A stretch of DNA of 64,000 nucleotides from JAMXLO01 sp963818775 (GCA_963818775.1 CAWFUF010000023.1:220192-284191), one strand, 5' to 3'; positions 8,993-18,369 are shown, numbered from the stretch's first letter. A program made the numbers and translations. The notes: a model not told the origin generated them from the sequence alone.

Positions 8993-10116
8993 GGCATGTC
9001 ACCATGATGTCGACGTCGTGTCAGTGCGAGCAGCATGCCCATGCCAAGAGCCACGGCAAGCGCAGACGAGCCGCCATAGGAGATCAACGGAAGCGTCATG
9101 CCCTTGGTCGGGATGAGCTGCAGCGACGATGCCATGTTGATGAACGCCTGGAGGCCGAAGCCGGTCACCAGACCGGTGCACGACAGGACGACGAACAGGT
9201 CCTGTTCCTTCAGAAGCCACAACAGGCCGCGCAGGACGATGAAGGCGAACACGGCGATGATGACCATGCACAGGATCAGGCCGAATTCCTCGCCGGCGAC
9301 GGCAAAGACGAAGTCTGCGTGCGCGTCGGGCAGTATGTCCTTGACGCGGCCCTCACCGGGACCGCGGCCGAGCAGGCCACCGTTGCCGAATGCCTCCAGT
9401 GCGGTGTGTGGCTGATAGTCGCTGCCGGTAGTGTTGCCGGGATGCAGGAAGTTCTCGACCCGCCTCTGCACGTGCGGGAAGAACATGTAGGCGCCGACGC
9501 CAGCAAGCCCGAAGCTGACGACGGCACCGGCCACCAGGAAAAGGTTCAGCCCATTGATGTAGAGCTGGACAAAGAACACCGCGGTGATCACCGCCAGCAT
9601 GCCGACATCCGGCTGCGACTTCAGCAACAGCGCGATCACCAGGAAGGTGCCAATGGCCAGCGACTTGCCGGGGAAGCGCGGCGAGCGGCGACCCTCGCTG
9701 ATCAGCCATGCGACGACGATGGCGAAGCACGGTTTTAGAAACTCCGAGGGCTGTACCGAAAGGCCCGGCAGCGAGATCCAGCGTCGAGCGCCTTTGATTT
9801 CGACGCCGACCAGCATGGTTGCCGCGGTGAGTGCCAGCGCGATGATGCAACCCACGATGGCGACGCGACGGATGCTGCGTGGTGACAGCAGCGACACCGC
9901 CACCACAATCGCGCCGGCGGCCGCGAGAAAGAACACCTGCTTGAGGATGAAAATATCGCGCGATGAGCCGATACGTTCGGCGACCGCCGGGCTCGCCGCG
10001 AGCATCATGATGTAGCCAAAGCCGATCAGCATGCCGACAGCACCCAGGGTCCAGCGATCCACGGTCCACCACCAGCGGCCCAGCACAGAATTGTCGGCGC
10101 GCGAGAGTGTGGGCAT
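8989..10116 (-). CDS. ftsW: lipid II glycosyltransferase FtsW (SEDS family)
   Basis: FtsW is the septal SEDS-family peptidoglycan polymerase working with FtsI. From the ATG at 10116 (MPTLSRADNSVLG) the protein is 375 residues with about ten hydrophobic segments. SEDS hallmarks seen are QPSEFLKP, NTTGSDYQPHTALEAFGNGG and LPLISYGGSSALAVALGMGML. A longer in-frame extension begins 23 codons earlier but is Cys/Ala-rich and unlike the family. Upstream, mraY ends 88 bp away with no murD between them, which is unusual. Confidence 0.96.
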   Translation of the reverse strand: MPTLSRADNSVLGRWWWTVDRWTLGAVGMLIGFGYIMMLAASPAVAERIGSSRDIFILKQVFFLAAAGAIVVAVSLLSPRSIRRVAIVGCIIALALTAATMLVGVEIKGARRWISLPGLSVQPSEFLKPCFAIVVAWLISEGRRSPRFPGKSLAIGTFLVIALLLKSQPDVGMLAVITAVFFVQLYINGLNLFLVAGAVVSFGLAGVGAYMFFPHVQRRVENFLHPGNTTGSDYQPHTALEAFGNGGLLGRGPGEGRVKDILPDAHADFVFAVAGEEFGLILCMVIIAVFAFIVLRGLLWLLKEQDLFVVLSCTGLVTGFGLQAFINMASSLQLIPTKGMTLPLISYGGSSALAVALGMGMLLALTRRRHHGDMP

Positions 10117-10204
10117 CAGGCAGGTTCCGCCGTCGAGCGGAGCGCATGAAAGCGGAGCGGCGCGATTCGCAACAACGGCATCCATCGCAATGACCGAGGG
10201 ATGC
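10117..10204. other. mraY-ftsW spacer where murD is absent
   Basis: In most proteobacterial division clusters murD (about 1.4 kb) lies between mraY and ftsW. Here only 88 bp separate them. No coding remnant, repeat end or hairpin recognisable as a scar was seen. murD must be elsewhere in the genome if peptidoglycan synthesis is intact. Confidence 0.6.
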
Positions 10205-11293
10205 TCATCTGATCTTCAAGGTCGCCAGGCCGACCAGGGCAAGGATCATCGAGATGATCCAGAAACGGATCACGATGGTGGCTTCCGCCCAGCCCTTTTT
10301 CTCGAAGTGATGGTGCAGCGGCGCCATCAGGAAGACGCGCGTGCCGGTGCGCTTGTACCAGAACACCTGGACGATCACCGAGGCAGTCTCCACCACGAAC
10401 AGGCCGCCAACGATCAGCAGCACGATCTCGTGCTTCGTTGCCACCGCGACGGCGCCCAGCGCGCCGCCCAGTGCCAGCGAACCGGTATCGCCCATGAATA
10501 CCGCAGCCGGCGGCGCGTTGAACCAGAGGAAGCCGAGCCCGGCGCCGATCAGCGCGGAGCAGAACACAGCGAGTTCACCGACCCCGGGCACCGGGTTGAG
10601 CTGCAGGTAGTCCGCGAAGATGCGATTGCCGACCAGGTAGGCGATCAGGGCGAACACCCCGGCGCAGATGATGGTCGGAACGATGGCAAGGCCATCCAGC
10701 CCATCGGTCAGGTTTACTGCATTCGAGGCGCCGAGCATGACCAGCATGCCAAAGAAGGGAAAGGCGTAGCCGAATGGGATGAGCACGTCCTTGAACATCG
10801 GCACGGCCAGGGCGGTGGCGAATGCGCCACGCGTCAGCAGCATGATCCAGATGGCGGCAGCGAGGCCGATCACCATCTGTGCGGTCAGCTTGACGCGTGC
10901 GGAGACGCCCTTGTGGTTGCGCCGCGACAGTTTCCGATAGTCGTCGGCAAAGCCCAGTGCGCCATAGCCCAGTGTGACGAACAGCACCGCCCAGACATAG
11001 GCGTTACGAAGATCGACCCAGAGCAATGTCGAGACAGTGAGCGCGGATAATATCAACACGCCGCCCATCGTGGGCGTGCCCTTCTTGTCGATGAGATGCC
11101 GTTCCGGACCATCCTCACGGATCGGCTGCCCCTCGCGCTGCACTGATTTCAGCCAGCGGATCAGCGGCGGCCCGAGGATGAAGCTGACAATCAGTGCAGT
11201 CAGGCACGCAGCGCCCGAACGGAAGGTGATGTAGCGGAACAGGTTGAACAGGATGAACTGGTTGGCCAGCGGGCGCGCGAGATCGAACAGCAT
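10205..11293 (-). CDS. mraY: phospho-N-acetylmuramoyl-pentapeptide transferase MraY
   Basis: MraY transfers phospho-MurNAc-pentapeptide to undecaprenyl phosphate, making lipid I in the inner membrane. The 362-residue polytopic protein carries GTPTMGGVLIL, FADDYRKLSRRNHKGVSAR (paired aspartates), NLTDGLDGLA and the histidine motif APLHHHFEKKGW, all active-site signatures of the family. Its ATG shares one base with the murF stop (TGATG at 11293). Confidence 0.97.
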   Translation of the reverse strand: MLFDLARPLANQFILFNLFRYITFRSGAACLTALIVSFILGPPLIRWLKSVQREGQPIREDGPERHLIDKKGTPTMGGVLILSALTVSTLLWVDLRNAYVWAVLFVTLGYGALGFADDYRKLSRRNHKGVSARVKLTAQMVIGLAAAIWIMLLTRGAFATALAVPMFKDVLIPFGYAFPFFGMLVMLGASNAVNLTDGLDGLAIVPTIICAGVFALIAYLVGNRIFADYLQLNPVPGVGELAVFCSALIGAGLGFLWFNAPPAAVFMGDTGSLALGGALGAVAVATKHEIVLLIVGGLFVVETASVIVQVFWYKRTGTRVFLMAPLHHHFEKKGWAEATIVIRFWIISMILALVGLATLKIR

Positions 11294-12666
11294 CAGGCGG
11301 CCTCCGCTCGCGACTCGAGTGCGTTGACCACCAACTTCATTCGGCTGCCGAGGCTGCCCTTGATCAGAATGACGTCTCCGGGAGCGACGGAGCGAGCGAC
11401 GATGGGTGCGAGCGAGGCGGAGTCCAGGGCGTGGCCGGCGCGGATCGCTCCGGGCACTGCGCTGTGCAGCGCTTGCATCAGCGGCCCGCAGGCGAACAGA
11501 TGGTCGGCTGACGCTGCGACATCGGGTGCAAGGGCGCGATGCTCGGCGGTGCCTGAATCGCCAAGTTCCAGCATATCGCCGAGCACGGCGATACGGCGTT
11601 TGGCGCTTTGCAGACGTAGCACTGCCAGTGCCGCGCGCATCGAGGCGGGATTGCCGTTATAGCTTTCGTCCAGCAGCAACGCGGTACCGCCCGGGACGGC
11701 GATCGTGCGGCGCGTGCCGCGGCCAACGACCGGCGCAAAGCCTTCCAGCGCCCGCGCAACACGCTCGGGCGCTGCCTGGCTGAGGTGATCGGCTGCGGCG
11801 AGCGCGGCCAATGCGTTCATCGCCATGTGGCGACCGGGTGCGTTCAGCCGAAACGCAATGCGCTGGCCTGTAATCTCGGCGGCGACATCGCTGCCGTCCG
11901 CGTCCATCGCGAGATCGACCAGCCGCACGTCGGCGGAACGCGCCTCACCGAACGTCACGATGCGCGCATCGCCCACAGCCGCAAGCAGCCGCGACAGCAG
12001 GGGCGTGTCGGCAGGCAGCACCGCAAGGCCGCCAGGTTCAAGCGCGTGCAGAAGCTCTGCCTTTTCGTCCGCGATGGCCTCGATCGAGCCAAGGAAACCG
12101 ATATGCGCCTTTTCCACCGCGGTAATCACCGCGGCGTCCGGTCGGGCAAGGCGTGCGAGGGGCGCGATCTCGCCCGCATGATTCATGCCGATCTCGGCGA
12201 CGCAGAACTCTGCATCCGGTGGCATGCGCGCCAACGTCAGCGGCAGTCCCCAGTGATTGTTGTACGAGGCGACGGCGGCATGCGTGATGCCGAATGCCGT
12301 CAGTATGGTCCGCAGCATCTCCTTCGTCGTCGTCTTGCCGACGCTTCCGGTGATCGCGACCAGGCGGCCGGTGAAGCGCTCGCGTGCGTAGCCGCCGAGG
12401 CGATGCAGGCCGGCCAGGGTATCATCGACGAGCAACAGCCGGCTGACCTGTGGCACGGCATGATGCACCATCGCGCCGGCCGCGCCCTTGGCGATCGCGT
12501 CAGCAACGAAGGCGTGACCGTCGCTTGTCTCGCCGCGCAAGGCGACAAACAGGTCGCCGGGGTGAATGGTACGCGTATCGATCGAAACGCCGGTGGCGGC
12601 GAACGGCGCGCCCATGGTCCCGCCGGTAGCCTCGAGCAGATCATGCGCGGTCCAACGCGGGGTCAT
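11293..12666 (-). CDS. murF: UDP-N-acetylmuramoyl-tripeptide--D-alanyl-D-alanine ligase MurF
   Basis: MurF adds D-Ala-D-Ala to the tripeptide precursor. The 457-residue protein has the N-terminal Mur-ligase domain (GVSIDTRTIHPGDLFVAL), the ATP loop GSVGKTTTKEML, the AEIGMNHAGEI motif and the C-terminal LLLDESYNGNPASMRAAL. It overlaps murE by 4 nt and mraY by 1 nt. Confidence 0.97.
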   Translation of the reverse strand: MTPRWTAHDLLEATGGTMGAPFAATGVSIDTRTIHPGDLFVALRGETSDGHAFVADAIAKGAAGAMVHHAVPQVSRLLLVDDTLAGLHRLGGYARERFTGRLVAITGSVGKTTTKEMLRTILTAFGITHAAVASYNNHWGLPLTLARMPPDAEFCVAEIGMNHAGEIAPLARLARPDAAVITAVEKAHIGFLGSIEAIADEKAELLHALEPGGLAVLPADTPLLSRLLAAVGDARIVTFGEARSADVRLVDLAMDADGSDVAAEITGQRIAFRLNAPGRHMAMNALAALAAADHLSQAAPERVARALEGFAPVVGRGTRRTIAVPGGTALLLDESYNGNPASMRAALAVLRLQSAKRRIAVLGDMLELGDSGTAEHRALAPDVAASADHLFACGPLMQALHSAVPGAIRAGHALDSASLAPIVARSVAPGDVILIKGSLGSRMKLVVNALESRAEAA

Positions 12667-14126
12667 GATGCGGACACCAGGCGGCGCACGACATCCACGT
12701 CGTCGAACGGGATCACAGTGTTGCCGATGGTCTGACCCTGCTCATGCCCCTTCCCTGCCACGACGAGTACATCGCCGGACGCAAGGCCGTTCAGCGCTGC
12801 CGCAATGGCCTTCGCGCGATCGCCGATTTCGTGTCCACCGTGACACGCGGCGAGCACCGCGGCGCGGATCGTGGCCGGATTTTCGCTGCGTGGATTGTCG
12901 TCGGTGACGATCGCCACATCGGCAAGGCGCGCGGCCGCGGCGCCCATCAGCGGCCGCTTGCCCCTGTCTCGATCACCGCCGGCGCCGAACACCACGTGCA
13001 GCCGGCCCGAGGTGTGGGGGCGCAGCGCAGTCAGCAACCGCTCCAGCGCATTCGGCGTGTGCGCGTAGTCGACATACACGGCAGCGCCGTTTGGCAGACG
13101 CGCTGCCAACTCCAGGCGGCCACGCACACCGTGCAACAAGGTGAGACGGTTCAGGACATCGGGTTCACCAAGCGCCGCGGCCAGAGCAGCAGCCAGCAGG
13201 GCGTTGTCAGCCTGAAAGCGGCCCGGCAGAGCAAGCTTGATCTCGCGCCGGGCGCCAGCCGTCTCGATGCGCAGGAGCTGGCCATCGGGACGCGGTTTGG
13301 CAGCCAGCAGGCGGATCGCTGACCCTGCCTCGCCGACGGTGCGAAACTCAAGCCGACGCCGTAGAGCGATTTGTTTCAGCGCTGCGAGCGTCGTCGCGTC
13401 CATCTCGCTGCTCGCGACCGCAGGGGCACCGGGCGGAAGCAACTCGGCAAACAGCCGCAGCTTGGCGGCACGATACGCGTCCTCGGAGCCGTGGTAATCG
13501 AGATGATCGCGCGTCAGATTGGTGAACGCGGCGCCGGACAGGCGCACGCCGTCGAGACGGAACTGGTCGAGGCCGTGCGAGGAGGCCTCCATCGCGGCAT
13601 GCTGAACTCTGGCACGCGCCAGCCGCGCGAGAGTCTCCGCCAACGTGACCGGATCGGGCGTGGTGAGGCCGGGCCCAGGATCGAACCCAGCGGCAAGCAG
13701 GCCGAGTGTGCCGAGACTGGCTGCCGGCTTTCCGCCGGAACTCCACAGTTGGCGCAGGAACTCGACGGTGCTGGTCTTGCCGTTGGTGCCGGTGACCGCG
13801 ACCATGACACGGGGTTGGCTGCCGGCGAGACCCGCGGCAAGCTGTGCGAGACGGCGCCGAGGCTCCGGATCCTCGAGCAGCGGACGCGGCGGCACACCCG
13901 GCGGCCAGGCTGTCCCGGCCGGAGCGAGCACAGCAACGGCACCTCGCGATACCGCATCGGCGATGAAGGTACGGCCGTCGACGCGACTGCCGGGCAGTGC
14001 CGCGAACAGATATCCGGGTGCCACGCGGCGGCTGTCGGCGGTGATGCCGGCAATTTCCAGGCGACCCGCATTCCGCCACGAGGCAGAAATGGTACGGGCG
14101 AGAGCCTGCACGGGAATCGCACTCAT
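12663..14126 (-). CDS. murE: UDP-N-acetylmuramoyl-L-alanyl-D-glutamate--2,6-diaminopimelate ligase MurE
   Basis: MurE adds the third stem residue. The start MSAIPVQALARTIS at 14126 gives 487 residues and lies 4 bp after the ftsI stop; the open frame extends upstream into ftsI without family similarity. Seen are the ATP loop VTGTNGKTSTVEFLRQL, MEASSHGLDQFR, YVDYAHTPNALERLL, and the specificity motif TDDNPRSENPATI. DNPR is the signature of meso-diaminopimelate (not lysine) selection, so the wall is predicted to be mDAP type. Confidence 0.96.
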   Translation of the reverse strand: MSAIPVQALARTISASWRNAGRLEIAGITADSRRVAPGYLFAALPGSRVDGRTFIADAVSRGAVAVLAPAGTAWPPGVPPRPLLEDPEPRRRLAQLAAGLAGSQPRVMVAVTGTNGKTSTVEFLRQLWSSGGKPAASLGTLGLLAAGFDPGPGLTTPDPVTLAETLARLARARVQHAAMEASSHGLDQFRLDGVRLSGAAFTNLTRDHLDYHGSEDAYRAAKLRLFAELLPPGAPAVASSEMDATTLAALKQIALRRRLEFRTVGEAGSAIRLLAAKPRPDGQLLRIETAGARREIKLALPGRFQADNALLAAALAAALGEPDVLNRLTLLHGVRGRLELAARLPNGAAVYVDYAHTPNALERLLTALRPHTSGRLHVVFGAGGDRDRGKRPLMGAAAARLADVAIVTDDNPRSENPATIRAAVLAACHGGHEIGDRAKAIAAALNGLASGDVLVVAGKGHEQGQTIGNTVIPFDDVDVVRRLVSAS

Positions 14127-14130
14127 GATT

Positions 14131-16143
14131 TCAGCGAGCCGCAAAGGGGGCGGCTGCATTTGCGGGCGGTTCAGCGGCGGCAACTGCGCTCGACGCCGGC
14201 ACGTCTGCTTCGTGGCGTGGCTCTCGGCCAATCGGACGGGCAGGCGCGAGCGGGGTCACAGGAACTGTCAACGCGGGCCGGGTCGGCGTTCCCGGCGCGG
14301 AAACCGTCAATGGTCCGCGCGCAACGACACCCGCGGGTCTGTGGGGCTCCAGTGGGATGAACAGTGCCTGATTGATCGTCGGCGCGTCCTGGATGTCCGG
14401 CAGCATGCCGAGCATCGGGGCGATCCGGGCAATTACCCGGCCGGCGGCGGGTGCCGCCACCCAGCCGGCCGTCGAATAGCCATAGGTGCTTTTGTTGCCA
14501 TGCGGTTCATCAATCATCATGTAGACCGCATAGCGCGGCGCATTCATCGGGAACACGCTGGTGAACGCGGCGACATTGAAGTTCTCCTTGAAGCCACGCT
14601 TGTAGCCATGCTTGCCGACCTTCTCAGCCGTGCCAGTCTTCCCGCCAGGGTAGTAACCAGCAACCTCCGCCTGCTTGCCGAAGCCGTCGGTCACGACAAG
14701 ACGCATAAGCTTGCGCATCGTGTCGGAGGTCGCCGGCTGCATAACCTGCACACCATCCGGATGTTGGCCGGGCGTCAGTGCCAGGATGGTCGGCCGCTCC
14801 AGTACACCGGTCGCAACCGCCGCGGTACCGCGCACCACGTGCAGCGGCGAAACCGAGATGCCGTGGCCGAACGAGACCGTGAGCGTGACGACCTCCTTCC
14901 AGGCCGATGCGGGCTGGATGATCGGTACTCCGGCCTCCGGTAGCTCAATGCCGACGCGGCCGAACATGCCCATCGACCTGAGCCAGGCACGCTGGCGCTC
15001 ACCACCCACTGTTTCACCGATATGCGCTGCCCCCAGGTTGGAGGAGTAGGCAAGTACCTCCGGCAGATAGAGCCAACGGTTCTTGCCCTCAAAATCGGTG
15101 ATGGTGAAGCGGCCGATATGGATCGGGCGCGAGGCGTCGAATTCGTCCCAGATATGCACAATGCCGGAATCCAGCGCCATCGATGCAGTCTGCAACTTGA
15201 ACGTGCTGCCCGGCTCGTACATGCCGGTCACTGCGCGATTGAACCGGTCATCCGCGGGCGTCGTTCGGAAGGCGTTGGCGTCGTAGTCGGGAAGGCTGAC
15301 CATCGCCAGAACTTCACCGGTGTTCACGTCCATCACGATGCCGCAGGCACCAATCCCCTGGAACTCATCCATCGCCTTGGACAGTTCGTCGCGCACAACC
15401 GCCTGCACGCGCACATCGATCGACAGACGGAGCGGCGTGCTGTCAGAAAAGAGGCGCTGGTCGAAAGACCGCTCGACTCCGGCGACGCCGTGTTCGTCGA
15501 CGTCGGTGCCGCCCAGCACCTGTGCCGCCGTGCGGCCCATCGGGTAGTGCCTCTCCTCGGACGGGCGGAAATCTATTCCCGGTATGCCGAGCGAATTGAT
15601 GGCGAGCTGCTCGCGCGGGGTGACCTGCCGCTCGAGATAGACGAACTGTCGATTGGTGTCGGACAGGCGCGTCCGGGCTGCGTCCTCATCGAGCCGCGGC
15701 AGAACCTGCTTCAGCCGGTGCGCCACATCGGCTGGATCGATGACCTGGCGAGGATCGGCGAACACCGCGACGGTGGGCAGCGAAATCGCAAGGATCTGGC
15801 CGTTGCGATCGGTGATCATGGCACGCTGGCCGAGCTCGGTTGCTTCAGCGGCTTTCGGCGCCGTGAACAGAGCAGCGATTGGCTTTTCCGGCCGGTGCGG
15901 AGCGAGTGGCTGCAGGATGGTCGCGTCCGCCAGTTTGGCGATCACCGCGAGGAACAGCAGGGCGAAGCCGAACGCAGTATAGACGAGGCGGTTGCGCGTC
16001 TTCTCCAGTGCATTACGGCGCTGCAGGTCAGGCTCGGTGACACGTACCATCTCCATGCGTGGCACGGTGTCGGCGGACGCGGCGCCGCGACGATAGGCGG
16101 GCGAACCGCGCGGCGTGGAGGCACCGGACGGGGCGTCGCTCAT
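14131..16143 (-). CDS. ftsI: septal peptidoglycan transpeptidase FtsI (PBP3, class B)
   Basis: FtsI is the class B penicillin-binding protein that crosslinks septal peptidoglycan with FtsW. The 670-residue protein has one membrane segment at about 53-73, the PBP dimer domain, then the transpeptidase motifs STFK (Ser313, Lys316), SSN (367-369) and KTGT. After the catalytic domain comes a tail of about 70 residues rich in Pro, Ala and Arg, not needed for the fold and perhaps disordered. Three bases separate it from ftsL upstream. Confidence 0.96.
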   Translation of the reverse strand: MSDAPSGASTPRGSPAYRRGAASADTVPRMEMVRVTEPDLQRRNALEKTRNRLVYTAFGFALLFLAVIAKLADATILQPLAPHRPEKPIAALFTAPKAAEATELGQRAMITDRNGQILAISLPTVAVFADPRQVIDPADVAHRLKQVLPRLDEDAARTRLSDTNRQFVYLERQVTPREQLAINSLGIPGIDFRPSEERHYPMGRTAAQVLGGTDVDEHGVAGVERSFDQRLFSDSTPLRLSIDVRVQAVVRDELSKAMDEFQGIGACGIVMDVNTGEVLAMVSLPDYDANAFRTTPADDRFNRAVTGMYEPGSTFKLQTASMALDSGIVHIWDEFDASRPIHIGRFTITDFEGKNRWLYLPEVLAYSSNLGAAHIGETVGGERQRAWLRSMGMFGRVGIELPEAGVPIIQPASAWKEVVTLTVSFGHGISVSPLHVVRGTAAVATGVLERPTILALTPGQHPDGVQVMQPATSDTMRKLMRLVVTDGFGKQAEVAGYYPGGKTGTAEKVGKHGYKRGFKENFNVAAFTSVFPMNAPRYAVYMMIDEPHGNKSTYGYSTAGWVAAPAAGRVIARIAPMLGMLPDIQDAPTINQALFIPLEPHRPAGVVARGPLTVSAPGTPTRPALTVPVTPLAPARPIGREPRHEADVPASSAVAAAEPPANAAAPFAAR

Positions 16144-16146
16144 CGT

Positions 16147-16884
16147 CTAACCGCCCCCTCCGTTGCCGACCCATTGCGATGCGCTGACGGGCATGGGTCG
16201 CGGCGGCGGCGGAGCAGAGGCACTGCGTGCCATGCCGAGCGCCGACCCGGTCATCGGCGGACGCACGGTTGGCTGGGCCGGCCGCGGCTGCTCGGCGACG
16301 ATGACCCGACGCGCCACGACCGGCGTTGGGCGCACCTGCTGCACTTCGGCAGGAGCTGGATGCTCGTGTGGAGCTTCGGCAACCACGGGGCGCGGCGGCG
16401 GCTTGTGTTCTGCCGGAGGCGGTACCGGCGGGGCGGCGACGGCCACCGCGGCGACGGGCCGAGAGGGCGGCGGCGAGACGGCGGGGCGCGCCGCGGCGGG
16501 CGCAGGAGGTAGCTCTTCAGGCTGCGGCGGCTGCGGTGCCTGGGCCACTGGCACAGACTGTGGTTCGGTTGCCTCGGGGGCCGCAGGCTCTGGGGCCGGA
16601 ACCGCAGGCAGCCGGTTATCCAGATCCGCCAAGCTGGTGAACTGACCGGGCGTCAGCGTCTTCAGATTGAGGAACTGATTGGCCAGCTCCTGAAGGCGCT
16701 GAGGATCGTTCTGTAGTGTCCATTCGGCGTGCAGCACCCTGATCTGTTCGCGCAATTCATCGGTGGCACGGACGGTCTTCTCGATCTCATGGTCGACCAG
16801 TTGCACGCGATGCTTGGCCGAGTAGAGATAGAGGCCCGCGCCGCAGGCGAGCAGGAAGCAGACAAGCGTAAAGGGGCGGATCAC
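16147..16884 (-). CDS. ftsL: FtsL-like cell division protein with long proline-rich tail
   Basis: The gene sits exactly where ftsL belongs, between rsmH and ftsI. Residues 1-20 are a membrane anchor (TLVCFLLACGAGLYLYSA). Residues about 24-70 form a likely coiled coil (VDHEIEKTVRATDELREQI) ending in a NDPQRLQELANQFLNLKTL segment typical of alphaproteobacterial FtsL. The remaining 160 or so residues are Pro/Ala/Glu-rich low complexity, roughly doubling the usual FtsL length. Role (FtsQ-FtsL-FtsB bridge) is assigned from position and topology. It overlaps rsmH by 4 nt. Confidence 0.85.
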   Translation of the reverse strand: MIRPFTLVCFLLACGAGLYLYSAKHRVQLVDHEIEKTVRATDELREQIRVLHAEWTLQNDPQRLQELANQFLNLKTLTPGQFTSLADLDNRLPAVPAPEPAAPEATEPQSVPVAQAPQPPQPEELPPAPAAARPAVSPPPSRPVAAVAVAAPPVPPPAEHKPPPRPVVAEAPHEHPAPAEVQQVRPTPVVARRVIVAEQPRPAQPTVRPPMTGSALGMARSASAPPPPRPMPVSASQWVGNGGGG

Positions 16885-17819
16885 GGCCCGCCCTCCTCGG
16901 CTGAGCGCTGAAGTGCGCGCAACCTGGCGCTTCGGGCACGCGGATTGGCGGCGGTCTCTGAACCGCCGGGACGCAAAGGCCTCGCCGTAAGCAGGCGGAA
17001 CCGCGGGGCCGGGCGCGTGGCCAAACCCCTTGGGTCGTGACGTGAGGGCGATGGCGCGCGGCCAGCCGCATCGGCCATGAACCGCTTGACGATACGGTCT
17101 TCAAGCGAGTGGAACGAAACCACGATCAGGCGACCGCCGGGACCGAGCAGCCGGCTGGCCTGGTTCAGGCCGCGCTCTATCTCGCCGAGTTCGTCGTTCA
17201 CTCGGATGCGCAGCGCCTGAAAACTGCGAGTGGCGGGATCGATGCCTGACCGATCTGGTGGCAGGACGTCGCGAATGATGGTCGCCAGCCGCGCCGTGCT
17301 GGTGATCGGCGTCTCACTGCGGGCCGCGACTATCCTGCGTGCAATGCGACGCGAGGCGCGCTCCTCGCCGAGCTCGTACAACAGGTCGGCCAGTTCACGT
17401 TCGGGCAGCGTGTTGACCAGATCGGCAGCGGTCGGCCCGCTGCGGCCCATACGCATGTCGAGAGGGCCATCGCCGCGGAACGAGAAGCCGCGCGCCGGAT
17501 CGTCGAGCTGGAATGAAGACACGCCGAGATCGAGCACCACGCCATCCAGTGCCGTGACGCCGTGCTCTGCCAGCAGATCCAGCATGTCGCCGAACTGGCC
17601 ATTGACCAGGTGCAGGTGACCGGGAAAGCGCGCGGCAAGACTGGCGCCACGAGCGATTGCCTCGGGATCGCGATCGATCGCCCAGACCGTGCAGGGCGCA
17701 GCCTCCAGGAAAGCCGCGGCGTAGCCACCGCCGCCGAACGTGCCATCGAGATATACGCCGCCGCTGCGCGGGGCGAGCAGCCGGACGACTTCCGACAGCA
17801 TGACGGGAACGTGGTTCAT
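16881..17819 (-). CDS. rsmH: 16S rRNA (cytosine(1402)-N(4))-methyltransferase RsmH
   Basis: RsmH (MraW) methylates the N4 of C1402 in 16S rRNA. The 312-residue protein has the start signature NHVPVMLSEVVRLLAP, the SAM motif YLDGTFGGGGYAAAFL, DLGVSSFQLDDPARGFSF, and the C-terminal VVSFHSLEDRIVKRFM. All are diagnostic. It overlaps mraZ and ftsL by 4 nt each. Confidence 0.97.
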   Translation of the reverse strand: MNHVPVMLSEVVRLLAPRSGGVYLDGTFGGGGYAAAFLEAAPCTVWAIDRDPEAIARGASLAARFPGHLHLVNGQFGDMLDLLAEHGVTALDGVVLDLGVSSFQLDDPARGFSFRGDGPLDMRMGRSGPTAADLVNTLPERELADLLYELGEERASRRIARRIVAARSETPITSTARLATIIRDVLPPDRSGIDPATRSFQALRIRVNDELGEIERGLNQASRLLGPGGRLIVVSFHSLEDRIVKRFMADAAGRAPSPSRHDPRGLATRPAPRFRLLTARPLRPGGSETAANPRARSARLRALQRSAEEGGP

Positions 17820-18280
17820 TGCGAGCCACCGGCGGGGAGCGTGAAGCCATGCACGCGTGCCCGTTCGCGTGCCTCGGCGCGCCGGCGATCTGCTGCTTCT
17901 GGTTCCCAGATCTGAAAAATGCGACCGAGACCCATGAACACCACGGTCTCGGTAAGTCCGGCATAACTGACGAGCGAGTTGGGCAGAACTATACGACCTT
18001 CCTTGTCCGCCTCGACCGGAAACGCATCCGAATAGAGGGAGGCTGCTAAATCATCGTGAGCCTGGCTGAACAAATCGAGTCGGTTCAATGGCTCGGACAA
18101 CGCCTCGAATACAGTGCTGGGCCAGGCTTCGATGCAGCGATGCTGATGCGAGGGGCGCAGCACGAGATGCGTGCCATTGTTTTCGTCGCAAGAACGGAGC
18201 GCGGCACGAAACGGCGCGGGAACGGAGACGCGGCCCTTGGCGTCCAACCGGTTCTGGTGGGTGCCCAGGAAGCTCGCCAT
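17816..18280 (-). CDS. mraZ: transcriptional regulator MraZ
   Basis: MraZ is an AbrB-fold DNA-binding protein that represses the division cluster from its own promoter. The 154 residues contain two tandem MraZ repeats, the first around FLGTHQNRLDAKGRVSVPAPFR and the second around DKEGRIVLPNSLVSYAGL. Each carries the GRxxxP signature that contacts DNA. It is first in the cluster, and four TGGG boxes overlap its promoter at 18330-18369. Confidence 0.96.
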   Translation of the reverse strand: MASFLGTHQNRLDAKGRVSVPAPFRAALRSCDENNGTHLVLRPSHQHRCIEAWPSTVFEALSEPLNRLDLFSQAHDDLAASLYSDAFPVEADKEGRIVLPNSLVSYAGLTETVVFMGLGRIFQIWEPEAADRRRAEARERARVHGFTLPAGGSQ

Positions 18281-18329
18281 CCTTCCGTTGTTGCCCTTCC
18301 GGCTCGACGCCAGTCTGCGTCAGTATCTT

Positions 18330-18369
18330 TGGGATGACGTGGGATAGCATGGGCGTGGATGGGCGTCAA
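18330..18369 (-). promoter_or_regulatory. mraZ promoter overlapped by four MraZ boxes
   Basis: On the coding (minus) strand a -35 TTGACG (18364-18369) and a -10 TATCCC (18341-18346) are spaced by 17 bp, upstream of mraZ at 18280. On the opposite strand the motif TGGG[A/C] occurs four times with starts at 18330, 18340, 18350 and 18360, an exact 10-bp period. E. coli MraZ is known to bind TGGGN repeats with 5-bp spacers (three copies). The overlap with both promoter elements suggests direct occlusion (inference). Confidence 0.8.
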
